A stretch of DNA of 64,000 bases from Harmothoe impar (lineage: Eukaryota > Annelida > Polychaeta > Phyllodocida > Polynoidae): positions 5,142,438-5,206,437 of the forward strand of contig OX381716.1 in the NCBI GenBank assembly GCA_947462335.1, in the 5' to 3' direction. Shown piece by piece: positions 1 through 9,031 of this stretch. The notes under the pieces are model-generated. The model was given only the letters and a program-made list of their open reading frames with translations, was not told the DNA's origin and did no database searches. The position numbers and the translations under genes are program-made. Position 1 is the first letter of the stretch. Each line of letters starts with the position of its first letter.

Positions 1-288
1 CCCCTGTATATCTGTCTATGTAATGTACTGATACCCCTATACATGTCTATATTACAGGGTCCTGTGGAAGAAGAATGACGTCGCTGACTACAAGGCGACC
101 ACCTCACCCCCCCCCCCCTGTATATCTGTCTATGTAATGTACTGATACCTCTATACATGTCTATATTACAGGGTCCTGTGGAAGAAGAATGACGTCGCTG
201 ACTACAAGGCGACCACCTCACCCCCCCCCCCCCCCCTGTATATCTGTCTATGTAATGTACTGATACCCCCTACATGTCTATATTACAG
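1..288 (+). repeat. Tandem partial duplications of the SSR3 intron 3' end and exon start
   Basis: Three tandem segments begin at 4, 118 and 236 (periods 114 and 118 bp). Each holds an intron tail ending in TTACAG (acceptor AG at 56-57, 170-171 and 287-288). The first two continue with about 47 nt of exon start and end in a poly-C run. Only the third continues into the full exon. The two duplicates read Lys (TACAAG) where the real exon reads Glu (TACGAG). They could act as decoy splice acceptors. An assembly artefact at the C-runs is an alternative. Confidence 0.8.
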
Positions 289-487
289 GGTCCTGTGGAA
301 GAAGAATGACGTAGCTGACTACGAGGCGACCACCTTTGCCATCTTCTACAACAACGCGCTGTACCTGGTTCTCATCATCGTGGCCTCCTTCTACGTCCTG
401 CGCTCCTTCAGCCCCACCTTTAACTACATCCTGTCTGTCGGCTCGGCCGGCGGCCTCCTCGCTCTCTTCTCCACCAGCACCAAGTAA
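289..487 (+). CDS. SSR3: Translocon-associated protein subunit gamma, terminal exon (partial)
   Basis: Partial CDS: the final exon of SSR3/TRAP-gamma, a subunit of the translocon-associated protein complex of the ER membrane that assists Sec61-dependent protein import. The exon opens after a TTACAG acceptor with one base completing a split codon, then reads [16 protein letters not shown] and continues through a hydrophobic membrane segment ([17 protein letters not shown]) and a second hydrophobic stretch before ending [14 protein letters not shown]. The order [35 protein letters not shown] matches my memory of vertebrate SSR3 C-termini. The rest of the gene lies upstream of the window. The ORF is clean across the exon, so this copy looks functional. 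Confidence 0.9.
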
Positions 488-1275
488 TGGCCGCCGCACT
501 GCAGGGGGTGGTGACGTCACGTTATGACGTCAAGGGCCATGTTATGACGTTACGGGTCATGTTATGAGGTCAGGGCTTATGACGTCACTGGCCATGCCAT
601 AGCAGCAAGGAATGACGTCATATCTGTAAAGAGTAACGTCATTAAGGATCATCAGTAAAAAGTGACGTCATGACCTACATCAAAAGTGACGTCTTAATGT
701 AACAGTAAAATCATGACGTAAATGACAGCATTAAATCAAGATATCATGACGTTTACGTCGTGATTGTAACGTGACAATCCAGGGTTCATTCCGTGCATCA
801 GAGGCAGCACAGCAGCGTCATGACGTCACAAGGCCACGTGGTGACGTCACAGGACGTAACCGGTCAGGCTGGGTATGAGTCATCACCAGGTGGTGGTTCA
901 GTAAACCCCCTCCAGGGGGCTGCACTGACTGCCACAAACCGTACAAACCCAGTCGTGTAAATCCCCATCACATCCCCTCATGTTATAATTAATTACAAAG
1001 ATCTGAGACCTCAATAGCTGAATGTGAAATGCAGGGGGCTCATTTTTTCAGGACAAGAAGTAAAAAGTACTTATCATCTAAATCATCATTATTGTGTGGA
1101 AGGTATAGGGTATGAGAGAAGTGTGTGTGTATCATGTTAGTGACTTATATCTGTCTCAGATAGACGTTTAACTGTGAGTGCGTGAACAGACCAGTCTGAC
1201 GCCGGTTATGGCCTCAAGAGGGTACATGTTTGTACAATGATGGGGAGAAATAAATAAATGTAATTATACCCATCC
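488..1275 (+). other. Probable SSR3 3' UTR with CRE-like site cluster
   Basis: Non-coding sequence after the SSR3 stop. Two overlapping AATAAA signals at 1249-1254 and 1253-1258 probably end the transcript near 1275. Seven perfect TGACGTCA palindromes lie at 512, 525, 580, 613, 663, 821 and 842, with several one-base variants between them. The extent of the UTR is inferred from the poly(A) signal only. Confidence 0.6.
1249..1258 (+). terminator. Overlapping poly(A) signals for SSR3
   Basis: Two AATAAA hexamers overlap here, about 760 nt after the SSR3 stop codon. They are the first canonical signals I see downstream on this strand. Confidence 0.5.
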
Positions 1276-1560
1276 CTGGCTTGCCTTTTCTTTGTTTGAT
1301 CAATACAAATAACTTAAGCTTAAGACATACACACTCAAGAAATCAAGTCAATTGTTCAGTTTATATCTTAGATGTAACAATTAAGTCTACACACAGCTCT
1401 GAAGGATGCAAGCTGGTATTACGAGATTTACCATCAGGACTCACTGGGGCAAATCCCGTCGCAAACTGAAAGTCATACATGATTGTGGTCGGAATTAAAT
1501 ACTGGGGGAGCACTGAATGGTCAATAATTAAGTTATAAAGTAAGCCAATATTATAAAAAC
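1276..1560. other. Intergenic, no feature recognised
   Basis: AT-rich sequence between the SSR3 poly(A) signal and the first MITE. The short ORFs here lack any recognisable domain. Confidence 0.5.
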
Positions 1561-1562
1561 TA

Positions 1563-1784
1563 CCGTAAAACCTCGCGTATAAGCCTAACTCGCGTATAAG
1601 CCGCACCCTGAGTTTGGGCCGATCCTATAAGCCGCACTGGCGATCTGAATGTACCGATTTTAGCACTGTACCATAGTAGCAAAAACTCGCGTATAAGCCG
1701 CACCCTGACCCTGGGCCGATCCTATAAGCCGCACCGCCGATCTGACTCGCGTACTAGCCGCGGCTTCTACGCGAGGTTTTACGG
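1563..1784. mobile_element. MITE with CCGTAAAACCTCGCGTA termini
   Basis: A 222-bp element whose ends are inverted copies (CCGTAAAACCTCGCGTA at left, TACGCGAGGTTTTACGG at right), flanked on both sides by TA (1561-1562 and 1785-1786). Inside are repeats of GCGTATAAGCCGCAC and GGGCCGATCCTATAAGCC. A TA duplication and short TIRs suit a Tc1/mariner or pogo-derived MITE. No transposase is present. Confidence 0.65.
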
Positions 1785-1947
1785 TAGTACACATGCCAAG
1801 GTGAATCAAATAATAGGAAAGAGATTCACAGCGAGATTACATATTTTTCAAAGGCAAGACGCAGAATCAGCACACTGTAAATTCTGGCGAAATTCAAGTG
1901 CTTTTAGGCTACAGACTAGTGTTCAAATATTCCGTGGTCAGTAGTTA

Positions 1948-2129
1948 CTGTAAACGTTCATATTTTTGCGACTTTTAAATATCCGCGAAAATATGTACAG
2001 AGCGAATATTTATACAGTATTGAATTAAATAGACAAATCTCTGAAATTCGCGAATTTTAGTACAAGCGAAAATGTCCCTTTTAGCAGATTCGCAAAAATT
2101 TATACACGCGAAATTATCTACATTTACAG
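1948..2129. mobile_element. MITE-like element with CTGTAAA termini
   Basis: A 182-bp AT-rich element beginning CTGTAAA and ending TTTACAG, with TA on each side (1946-1947 and 2130-2131). TTTGCG/CGCAAA and CGCGAA motifs recur through it. It is probably another TA-targeting non-autonomous element. The inner arms are only loosely complementary. Confidence 0.5.
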
Positions 2130-2131
2130 TA

Positions 2132-2470
2132 ATTCGGTTCCATAGGAAGGCTGTATCCATTACATCAGGGATGACTTTCAGATATTGTAATTGTCCCAAT
2201 AGTTGTTATGCAGTAAAAGCTGTATATACATGTAGAAGAACCATTTCCTTCACTAAGACCGTTAGATATCACATATTAGGTTGCACTGTGCTACATAGGT
2301 GGCAGCAGGAGCACCCTTGCAGTCCCGCACTGGATGGTGTTGTCCAAACATTATTGGTCCAAATTAGACAATGGGTATGTAAGCAATGCAATTTGATTTT
2401 TGATTGTCACGGTAGGGCCTAAATGAATCATGGAAATATTATTTCTACTATGATATATATCACAGGTATC
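2132..2470. other. Non-coding left flank of the tRNA array
   Basis: No gene or repeat recognised. Array homology begins at about 2471 with CTGGTATTCTGTC, partway through a unit. Confidence 0.5.
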
Positions 2471-2587
2471 CTGGTATTCTGTCATATAAATTCCAGGTAT
2501 CTGCATGATGAAAAGAGGTTGAATAGTATATAATATATATTCATCTTCATAGTAGAAAGGATATAGAAAAGTGGCAGGTACTCATGG

Positions 2588-2669
2588 GCAGTCGTGGCCG
2601 AGTGGTTAAGGCGTTGGACTTGAAATCCAATGGGTTCTACCCGCGCAGGTTCGAACCCTGCCGGCTGCG
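2588..2669 (+). tRNA. tRNA-Ser(UGA), unit 1
   Basis: Representative of the UGA class, 82 nt. The acceptor arms GCAGTCG and CGGCTGC pair with one G-U, the discriminator is G, the anticodon stem is TTGGA/TCCAA and the loop CTTGAAA gives anticodon TGA (2621-2623) for UCA codons. A long variable arm marks a type II (Ser) tRNA. A box GGCCGAGTGGTT and B box GGTTCGAACC are intact. TTTT four bases downstream can end Pol III transcription. No intron and no encoded CCA. Confidence 0.95.
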
Positions 2670-2853
2670 AGATTTTAGGCTGCACCACACATGCACTTGG
2701 GCATTCAATCTAATATCCCCAAACACTGTTATTGTACATTGCACTCACTAGGCAATTGTCTTATGTCATAGGCTAAGTTCTGACTGCTAAATCCATCGAA
2801 TACATTAGTTTTTTGCCCAAATGACATTTTCCTTTGGGTTTCCTCAAAAGTAA

Positions 2854-2935
2854 CGCAGTCGGCAGGATTCGAACCTGCGCGGGCAGAGCCCAATGGATTT
2901 CTAGTCCATCGCCTTAACCACTCGGCCACGACTGC
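2854..2935 (-). tRNA. tRNA-Ser(AGA), unit 1, first AGA gene
   Basis: Representative of the first AGA class, 82 nt on the minus strand. The acceptor arms GCAGTCG and CGACTGC pair perfectly, the discriminator is G, the anticodon stem is ATGGA/TCCAT and the loop CTAGAAA gives AGA (2900-2902 on the plus strand), read as IGA for UCU/UCC/UCA if A34 is edited. It has a type II variable arm and intact A and B boxes. TTTT follows after GCGTTAC on the minus strand. Confidence 0.95.
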
Positions 2936-3028
2936 TATAACTTGAAAGTAATAGGAACCTTTAGCAAGCCCAACATAGGTCATTAAACATAGACCTAACT
3001 GACCATTGCTAAAACATAGCCGTTTGAT

Positions 3029-3138
3029 AGGGACCTTTGGCGAAGCCGACATAGCTCATTAAGCGTTGATGTAGCCTATGTCTAAAGCATTGCTACATCT
3101 GCATTTAATGAGCTACCTTGGCCTTGCTAAAGGTCCCT
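3029..3138. mobile_element. Resident MITE in every array unit (representative copy, unit 1)
   Basis: A 110-bp element with terminal inverted repeats AGGGACCTTTGGC...GCTAAAGGTCCCT lies between the first AGA gene and the CGA gene of each unit. A more decayed relative lies just before it (about 2953-3016: AGGAACCTTTAGCAAGCC...). Because all units carry it at the same place, it was present before the array expanded. Confidence 0.75.
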
Positions 3139-3227
3139 AGTGAGAGCAACGCTTGGACAACTTGTAGACTTGTTTGAGATTCTTGGTAACTTTGAAATAT
3201 AGCTGTCATTTCAAAACCTTTTACCAA

Positions 3228-3309
3228 GCAGTTGTGGCCGAGTGGTTAAGGCGTTGGACTCGAAATCCAATGGGTTCTACCCGCACAGGTTCGAACCCTG
3301 TCAACTGCG
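3228..3309 (+). tRNA. tRNA-Ser(CGA), unit 1
   Basis: Representative of the CGA class, 82 nt. The acceptor arms GCAGTTG and CAACTGC pair perfectly, the discriminator is G, the anticodon stem is TTGGA/TCCAA and the loop CTCGAAA gives CGA (3261-3263) for UCG codons. Type II variable arm; A and B boxes intact. GAGATTTT follows as the Pol III stop. It differs from the UGA class mainly in the acceptor and T-stem bases and the anticodon. Confidence 0.95.
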
Positions 3310-3544
3310 AGATTTTGAACTAATCTTTCGAAACGTAAAAGAAGGTTGTATGTACATTACCCTAAGATCTGCTGAAACCAAGTTCATGCATTGAATTCCA
3401 CGTTTAAAGGAAACATGTTGGACGAGCATTTTGTGGTGGTAATTTCTTTCTATTTGGGTACATCTTTTGAGCAGCTGTTGCAATTGAAAAATCATCTTTC
3501 TTTCATCAAGTGACATATTACACATTTGCCAAACTTAAAACTTG

Positions 3545-3626
3545 CGCAGTCGGCAGGATTCGAACCTGCGCGGGCAGAGCCCAATGGATTTCTAGTCCAT
3601 CGCCTTAACCACTCGGCCACGACTGC
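3545..3626 (-). tRNA. tRNA-Ser(AGA), unit 1, second AGA gene
   Basis: Representative of the second AGA class. The 82-nt tRNA body is the same as the first AGA gene, but the flanks differ: upstream on the minus strand is TGTAAGCGTG, and downstream GCAAGTTTTAAG supplies the Pol III stop. Confidence 0.95.
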
Positions 3627-3924
3627 CACGCTTACATGTAAAGGTGATAGATTCCAAATATCCAGAAGAATTGATGATATCTGCTGTAACATTACAGGCA
3701 TCATGGTGATATGCTACATAGTAGTTCAAGTAGCTGGAATGCAGTAAAAGAGTGCCTGTTGAAAGTTGAGCTGTCTTGACCAAAGCCACCGTGAGGGGAC
3801 TTAATTGCTGGTATTCTGTCATATAAATTCCAGGTATCTGCATGATGAAAAGAGGTTGAATAGTATATAATATATATTCATCTTCATAGTAGAAAGGATA
3901 TAGAAAAGTGGCAGGTACTCATGG

Positions 3925-4006
3925 GCAGTCGTGGCCGAGTGGTTAAGGCGTTGGACTTGAAATCCAATGGGTTCTACCCGCGCAGGTTCGAACCCTGCCG
4001 GCTGCG
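3925..4006 (+). tRNA. tRNA-Ser(UGA), unit 2
   Basis: Unit 2, no variant base noticed. Confidence 0.93.
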
Positions 4007-4190
4007 AGATTTTAGGCTGCACCACACATGCACTTGGGCATTCAATCTAATATCCCCAAACACTGTTATTGTACATTGCACTCACTAGGCAATTGTCTTA
4101 TGTCATAGGCTAAGTTCTGACTGCTAAATCCATCGAATACATTAGTTTTTTGCCCAAATGACATTTTCCTTTGGGTTTCCTCAAAAGTAA

Positions 4191-4272
4191 CGCAGTCGGC
4201 AGGATTCGAACCTGCGCGGGCAGAGCCCAATGGATTTCTAGTCCATCGCCTTAACCACTCGGCCACGACTGC
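4191..4272 (-). tRNA. tRNA-Ser(AGA), unit 2, first
   Basis: Unit 2, no variant base noticed. Confidence 0.93.
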
Positions 4273-4564
4273 TATAACTTGAAAGTAATAGGAACCTTTA
4301 GCAAGCCCAACATAGGTCATTAAACATAGACCTAACTGACCATTGCTAAAACATAGCCGTTTGATAGGGACCTTTGGCGAAGCCGACATAGCTCATTAAG
4401 CGTTGATGTAGCCTATGTCTAAAGCATTGCTACATCTGCATTTAATGAGCTACCTTGGCCTTGCTAAAGGTCCCTAGTGAGAGCAACGCTTGGACAACTT
4501 GTAGACTTGTTTGAGATTCTTGGTAACTTTGAAATATAGCTGTCATTTCAAAACCTTTAACCAG

Positions 4565-4646
4565 GCAGTTGTGGCCGAGTGGTTAAGGCGTTGGACTCGA
4601 AATCCAATGGGTTCTACCCGCACAGGTTCGAACCCTGTCAACTGCG
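4565..4646 (+). tRNA. tRNA-Ser(CGA), unit 2
   Basis: Unit 2, no variant base in the gene. The 5' flank reads AACCAG instead of the usual TACCAA, shared with unit 3. Confidence 0.93.
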
Positions 4647-4881
4647 AGATTTTGAACTAATCTTTCGAGACGTAAAAGAAGGTTGTATGTACATTACCCT
4701 AAGATCTGCTGAAACCAAGTTCATGCATTGAATTCCACGTTTAAAGGAAACATGTTGGACGAGCATTTTGTGGTGGTAATTTCTTTCTATTTGGGTACAT
4801 CTTTTGAGCAGCTGTTGCAATTGAAAAATCATCTTTCTTTCATCAAGTGACATATTACACATTTGCCAAACTTAAAACTTG

Positions 4882-4963
4882 CGCAGTCGGCAGGATTCGA
4901 ACCTGCGCGGGCAGAGCCCAATGGATTTCTAGTCCATCGCCTTAACCACTCGGCCACGACTGC
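4882..4963 (-). tRNA. tRNA-Ser(AGA), unit 2, second
   Basis: Unit 2, no variant base noticed. Confidence 0.93.
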
Positions 4964-5261
4964 CACGCTTACATGTAAAGGTGATAGATTCCAAATATCC
5001 AGAAGAATTGATGATATCTGCTGTAACATTACAGGCATCATGGTGATATGCTACATAGTAGTTCAAGTAGCTGGAATGCAGTAAAAGAGTGCCTGTTGAA
5101 AGTTGAGCTGTCTTGACCAAAGCCACCGTGAGGGGACTTAATTGCTGGTATTCTGTCATATAAATTCCAGGTATCTGCATGATGAAAAGAGGTTGAATAG
5201 TATATAATATATATTCATCTTCATAGTAGAAAGGATATAGAAAAGTGGCAGGTACTCATGG

Positions 5262-5343
5262 GCAGTCGTGGCCGAGTGGTTAAGGCGTTGGACTTGAAAT
5301 CCAATGGGTTCTACCCGCGCAGGTTCGAACCCTGCCGGCTGCG
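5262..5343 (+). tRNA. tRNA-Ser(UGA), unit 3
   Basis: Unit 3, no variant base noticed. Confidence 0.93.
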
Positions 5344-5527
5344 AGATTTTAGGCTGCACCACACATGCACTTGGGCATTCAATCTAATATCCCCAAACAC
5401 TGTTATTGTACATTGCACTCACTAGGCAATTGTCTTATGTCATAGGCTAAGTTCTGACTGCTAAATCCATCGAATACATTAGTTTTTTGCCCAAATGACA
5501 TTTTCCTTTGGGTTTCCACAAAAGTAA

Positions 5528-5609
5528 AGCAGTCGGCAGGATTCGAACCTGCGCGGGCAGAGCCCAATGGATTTCTAGTCCATCGCCTTAACCACTCGGC
5601 CACGACTGC
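5528..5609 (-). tRNA. tRNA-Ser(AGA), unit 3, first, discriminator variant
   Basis: The last base on the minus strand (5528) is T instead of the G seen at the discriminator in the other copies. G73 is a main serine identity element, so this copy may be poorly charged. The body and boxes are otherwise intact. Confidence 0.85.
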
Positions 5610-5901
5610 TATAACTTGAAAGTAATAGGAACCTTTAGCAAGCCCAACATAGGTCATTAAACATAGACCTAACTGACCAGTGCTAAAACATAGCCGTTTG
5701 ATAGGGACCTTTGGCGAAGCCGACATAGCTCATTAAGCGTTGATGTAGCCTATGTCTAAAGCATTGCTACATCTGCATTTAATGAGCTACCTTGGCCTTG
5801 CTAAAGGTCCCTAGTGAGAGCAACGCTTGGACAACTTGTAGACTTGTTTGAGATTCTTGGTAACTTTGAAATATAGCTGTCATTTCAAAACCTTTAACCA
5901 G

Positions 5902-5983
5902 GCAGTTGTGGCCGAGTGGTTAAGGCGTTGGACTCGAAATCCAATGGGTTCTACCCGCACAGGTTTGAACCCTGTCAACTGCG
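5902..5983 (+). tRNA. tRNA-Ser(CGA), unit 3, T-loop variant
   Basis: The T-loop and B box read GGTTTGAACC instead of GGTTCGAACC, a C56-to-U type change that weakens TFIIIC binding and the D-loop/T-loop contact. Confidence 0.8.
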
Positions 5984-6218
5984 AGATTTTGAACTAATCT
6001 TTCGAGACGTAAAAGAAGGTTGTATGTACATTACCCTAAGATCTGCTGAAACCAAGTTCATGCATTGAATTCCACGTTTAAAGGAAACATGTTGGACGAG
6101 CATTTTGTGGTGGTAATTTCTTTCTATTTGGGTACATCTTTTGAGCAGCTGTTGCAATTGAAAAATCATCTTTCTTTCATCAAGTGACATATTACACATT
6201 TGCCAAACTTAAAACTTG

Positions 6219-6300
6219 CGCAGTCGGCAGGATTCGAACCTGCGCGGGCAGAGCCCAATGGATTTCTAGTCCATCGCCTTAACCACTCGGCCACGACTGC
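6219..6300 (-). tRNA. tRNA-Ser(AGA), unit 3, second
   Basis: Unit 3, no variant base noticed. Confidence 0.93.
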
Positions 6301-6489
6301 CACGCTTACATGTAAAGGTGATAGATTCCAAATATCCAGAAGAATTGATGATATCTGCTGTAACATTACAGGCATCATGGTGATATGCTACATAGTAGTT
6401 CAAGTAGCTGGAATGCAGTAAAAGAGTGCCTGTTGAAAGTTGAGCTGTCTTGACCAAAGCCACTTTGAGGGGACTTAATTGCTGGTATT

Positions 6490-6621
6490 AGGGACCTTTA
6501 GCAACCACGTAACAGCTCATAAAACGTGGACGTAACGTAGGTCTTTACCATTGCCACCAATGCACGTAAAAGTGCCTACGTCTGCGTTTATTGAGCTACG
6601 TTGGGTTTGCTAAAGGTCCCT
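6490..6621. mobile_element. Extra AGGGACC MITE, unit 3/4 boundary
   Basis: A 132-bp element with AGGGACCTTTAGCAA...TTTGCTAAAGGTCCCT ends, inserted in CTGGTATTCTG with a 3-bp duplication ATT (6487-6489 and 6622-6624). Uninterrupted units show the empty site, which fixes the boundaries. A 3-bp target duplication fits PIF/Harbinger-type elements, though that assignment is an inference. Confidence 0.85.
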
Positions 6622-6733
6622 ATTCTGTCATATAAATTCCAGGTATCTGCATGATGAAAAGAGGTTGAATAGTATATAACATATATTCATCTTCATAGTA
6701 GAAAGGATATAGAAAAGTGGCAGGTACTCATGG

Positions 6734-6815
6734 GCAGTCGTGGCCGAGTGGTTAAGGCGTTGGACTTGAAATCCAATGGGTTCTACCCGCGCAGGTTCGA
6801 ACCCTGCCGGCTGCG
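6734..6815 (+). tRNA. tRNA-Ser(UGA), unit 4
   Basis: Unit 4, no variant base noticed. Confidence 0.93.
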
Positions 6816-6999
6816 AGATTTTAGGCTGCACCACACATGCACTTGGGCATTCAATCTAATATCCCCAAACACTGTTATTGTACATTGCACTCACTAGGCA
6901 ATTGTCTTATGTCATAGGCTAAGTTCTGACTGCTAAATCCATCGAATACATTAGTTTTTTGCCCAAATGACATTTTCCTTTGGGTTTCCTCAAAAGTAA

Positions 7000-7081
7000 C
7001 GCAGTCGGCAGGATTCGAACCTGCGCGGGCAGAGCCCAATGGATTTCTAGTCCATCGCCTTAACCACTCGGCCACGACTGC
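7000..7081 (-). tRNA. tRNA-Ser(AGA), unit 4, first
   Basis: Unit 4, no variant base noticed. Confidence 0.93.
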
Positions 7082-7373
7082 TATAACTTGAAAGTAATAG
7101 GAACCTTTAGCAAGCCCAACATAGGTCATTAAACATAGACCTAACTGACCAGTGCTAAAACATAGCCGTTTGATAGGGACCTTTGGCGAAGCCGACATAG
7201 CTCATTAAGCGTTGATGTAGCCTATGTCTAAAGCATTGCTACATCTGCATTTAATGAGCTACCTTGGCCTTGCTAAAGGTCCCTAGTGAGAGCAACGCTT
7301 GAACAACTTGTAGACTTGTTTGAGATTCTTGGTAACTTTGAAATATAGCTGTCATTTCAAAACCTTTTACCAA

Positions 7374-7455
7374 GCAGTTGTGGCCGAGTGGTTAAGGCGT
7401 TGGACTCGAAATCCAATGGGTTCTACCCGCACAGGTTCGAACCCTGTCAACTGCG
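7374..7455 (+). tRNA. tRNA-Ser(CGA), unit 4
   Basis: Unit 4, no variant base noticed. Confidence 0.93.
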
Positions 7456-7690
7456 AGATTTTGAACTAATCTTTCGAGACGTAAAAGAAGGTTGTATGTA
7501 CATTACCCTAAGATCTGCTGAAACCAAGTTCATGCATTGAATTCCACGTTTAAAGGAAACATGTTGGACGAGCATTTTGTGGTGGTAATTTCTTTCTATT
7601 TGGGTACATCTTTTGAGCAGCTGTTGCAATTGAAAAATCATCTTTCTTTCATCAAGTGACATATTACACATTTGCCAAACTTAAAACTTG

Positions 7691-7772
7691 CGCAGTCGGC
7701 AGGATTCGAACCTGCGCGGGCAGAGCCCAATGGATTTCTAGTCCATCGCCTTAACCACTCGGCCACGACTGC
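7691..7772 (-). tRNA. tRNA-Ser(AGA), unit 4, second
   Basis: Unit 4, no variant base noticed. Confidence 0.93.
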
Positions 7773-8070
7773 CACGCTTACATGTAAAGGTGATAGATTC
7801 CAAATATCCAGAAGAATTGATGATATCTGCTGTAACATTACAGGCATCATGGTGATATGCTACATAGTAGTTCAAGTAGCTGGAATGCAGTAAAAGAGTG
7901 CCTGTTGAAAGTTGAGCTGTCTTGACTAAAGCCACCGTGAGGGGACTTAATTGCTGGTATTCTGTCATATAAATTCCAGGTATCTGCATGATGAAAAGAG
8001 GTTGAATAGTATATAATATATATTCATCTTCATAGTAGAAAGGATATAGAAAAGTGGCAGGTACTCATGG

Positions 8071-8152
8071 GCAGTCGTGGCCGAGTGGTTAAGGCGTTGG
8101 ACTTGAAATCCAATGGGTTCTACCCGCGCAGGTTCGAACCCTGCCGGCTGCG
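8071..8152 (+). tRNA. tRNA-Ser(UGA), unit 5
   Basis: Unit 5, no variant base noticed. It is the last gene before the deleted stretch at 8236. Confidence 0.93.
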
Positions 8153-8593
8153 AGATTTTAGGCTGCACCACACATGCACTTGGGCATTCAATCTAATATC
8201 CCCAAACACTGTTATTGTACATTGCACTCACTAGGTGCAAGGACCAGTGCTAAAACATAGCCGTTTGATAGGGACCTTTGGCGAAGCCGACATAGCTCAT
8301 TAAGCGTTGATGTAGCCTATGTCTAAACAGTCTCGGACCCCGACTGTAAGTATACAGTCTGGGAGAATGCTTATGTATTGGGTTGTAATGGATGTCACCA
8401 ATCTGGACATCATGGGTTCGAGTCCCACCATGGCACAATGGGTAGTAATTTTGGTATCTGTTCAATGGCCCTCTATTACACTATTGTCCCTATCCTAATA
8501 TGTAATATGTGTTATTACTATACCAGCATTGGGGTATTTTTGCTTAAAAAAGGCCAAATAAATGATGTAAAAAAAACGAACCTACGTTTTCCC

Positions 8594-8686
8594 AAGGTGG
8601 GATTCGAACCCATGAGGCCATACACAACCTCATTCATGGTCATGTGACCATTGTTAACCAATCAGTGGTTGAGCTATGTCATTAAG
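8594..8686 (-). other. tRNA-like (SINE-type) segment inside the hAT-like element
   Basis: On the minus strand an A-box-like TAGCTCAACCACTGATTGG is followed by a perfect B box GGTTCGAATCC. The body does not fold into a convincing cloverleaf by eye, so a tRNA-derived SINE head or decayed tRNA pseudogene is the better reading. Confidence 0.4.
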
Positions 8687-8712
8687 AAATGATCCAGGAT
8701 CCTGGATCATTT
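8687..8712. repeat. Perfect 26-bp palindrome
   Basis: The 13-base half-sites AAATGATCCAGGA and TCCTGGATCATTT are exact reverse complements with no spacer, centred on a BamHI-like GGATCC. Confidence 0.9.
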
Positions 8713-8747
8713 TCTAACTAGGTCACAGTTTTTAGATACGAATTTGT

Positions 8748-8785
8748 CCAGGCCCATTACAGCCTGACGGCTGTAATGGGCCTGG
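8748..8785. repeat. Perfect hairpin, 17-bp stem and 4-nt loop
   Basis: CCAGGCCCATTACAGCC is followed by loop TGAC and its exact reverse complement. It lies close to the right end of the hAT-like element, a usual position for subterminal hairpins. Confidence 0.9.
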
Positions 8786-8949
8786 AGGGCTCGAGGCTGA
8801 TGTCTAAAGCATTGCTACATCTGCATTTAATGAGCTACCTTGGCCTTGCTAAAGGTCCCTAGTGAGAGCAACGCTTGGACAACTTGTAGACTTGTTTGAG
8901 ATTCTTGGTAACTTTGAAATATAGCTGTCATTTCAAAACCTTTTACCAA

Positions 8950-9031
8950 GCAGTTGTGGCTGAGTGGTTAAGGCGTTGGACTCGAAATCCAATGGGTTCT
9001 ACCCGCACAGGTTCGAACCCTGTCAACTGCG
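8950..9031 (+). tRNA. tRNA-Ser(CGA), unit 5, A-box variant
   Basis: Unit 5. GGCTGAGTGG replaces GGCCGAGTGG in the A box, a variant recurring in several CGA copies. Confidence 0.88.

Larger units (their letters stand above)
8328..8799. mobile_element. hAT-like non-autonomous element in unit 5
   Basis: A 472-bp insertion splits the resident MITE of unit 5. TGTCTAAA is present on both sides (8320-8327 and 8801-8808; a preceding A also matches), giving an 8-bp target duplication. The ends are imperfect inverted repeats: CAGTCTCGGACCC at left, and the right end read inward is CAGCCTCGAGCCC. CAG termini and 8-bp duplications are typical of hAT elements. No transposase ORF. It carries two tRNA-like B boxes in opposite directions (about 8415-8430 on plus, 8598-8614 on minus), a 26-bp palindrome and a 17-bp-stem hairpin. 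Confidence 0.75.

Noticed and set aside
1361..2422. Short ORFs of 74-116 aa in the left intergenic region
   Set aside because: They overlap the two TA-flanked MITEs or AT-rich sequence and show no domain or coding bias.
8378..8647. 89-aa ORF in the hAT-like element as a transposase remnant
   Set aside because: It reads through the tRNA-like B-box regions and has no catalytic motif.
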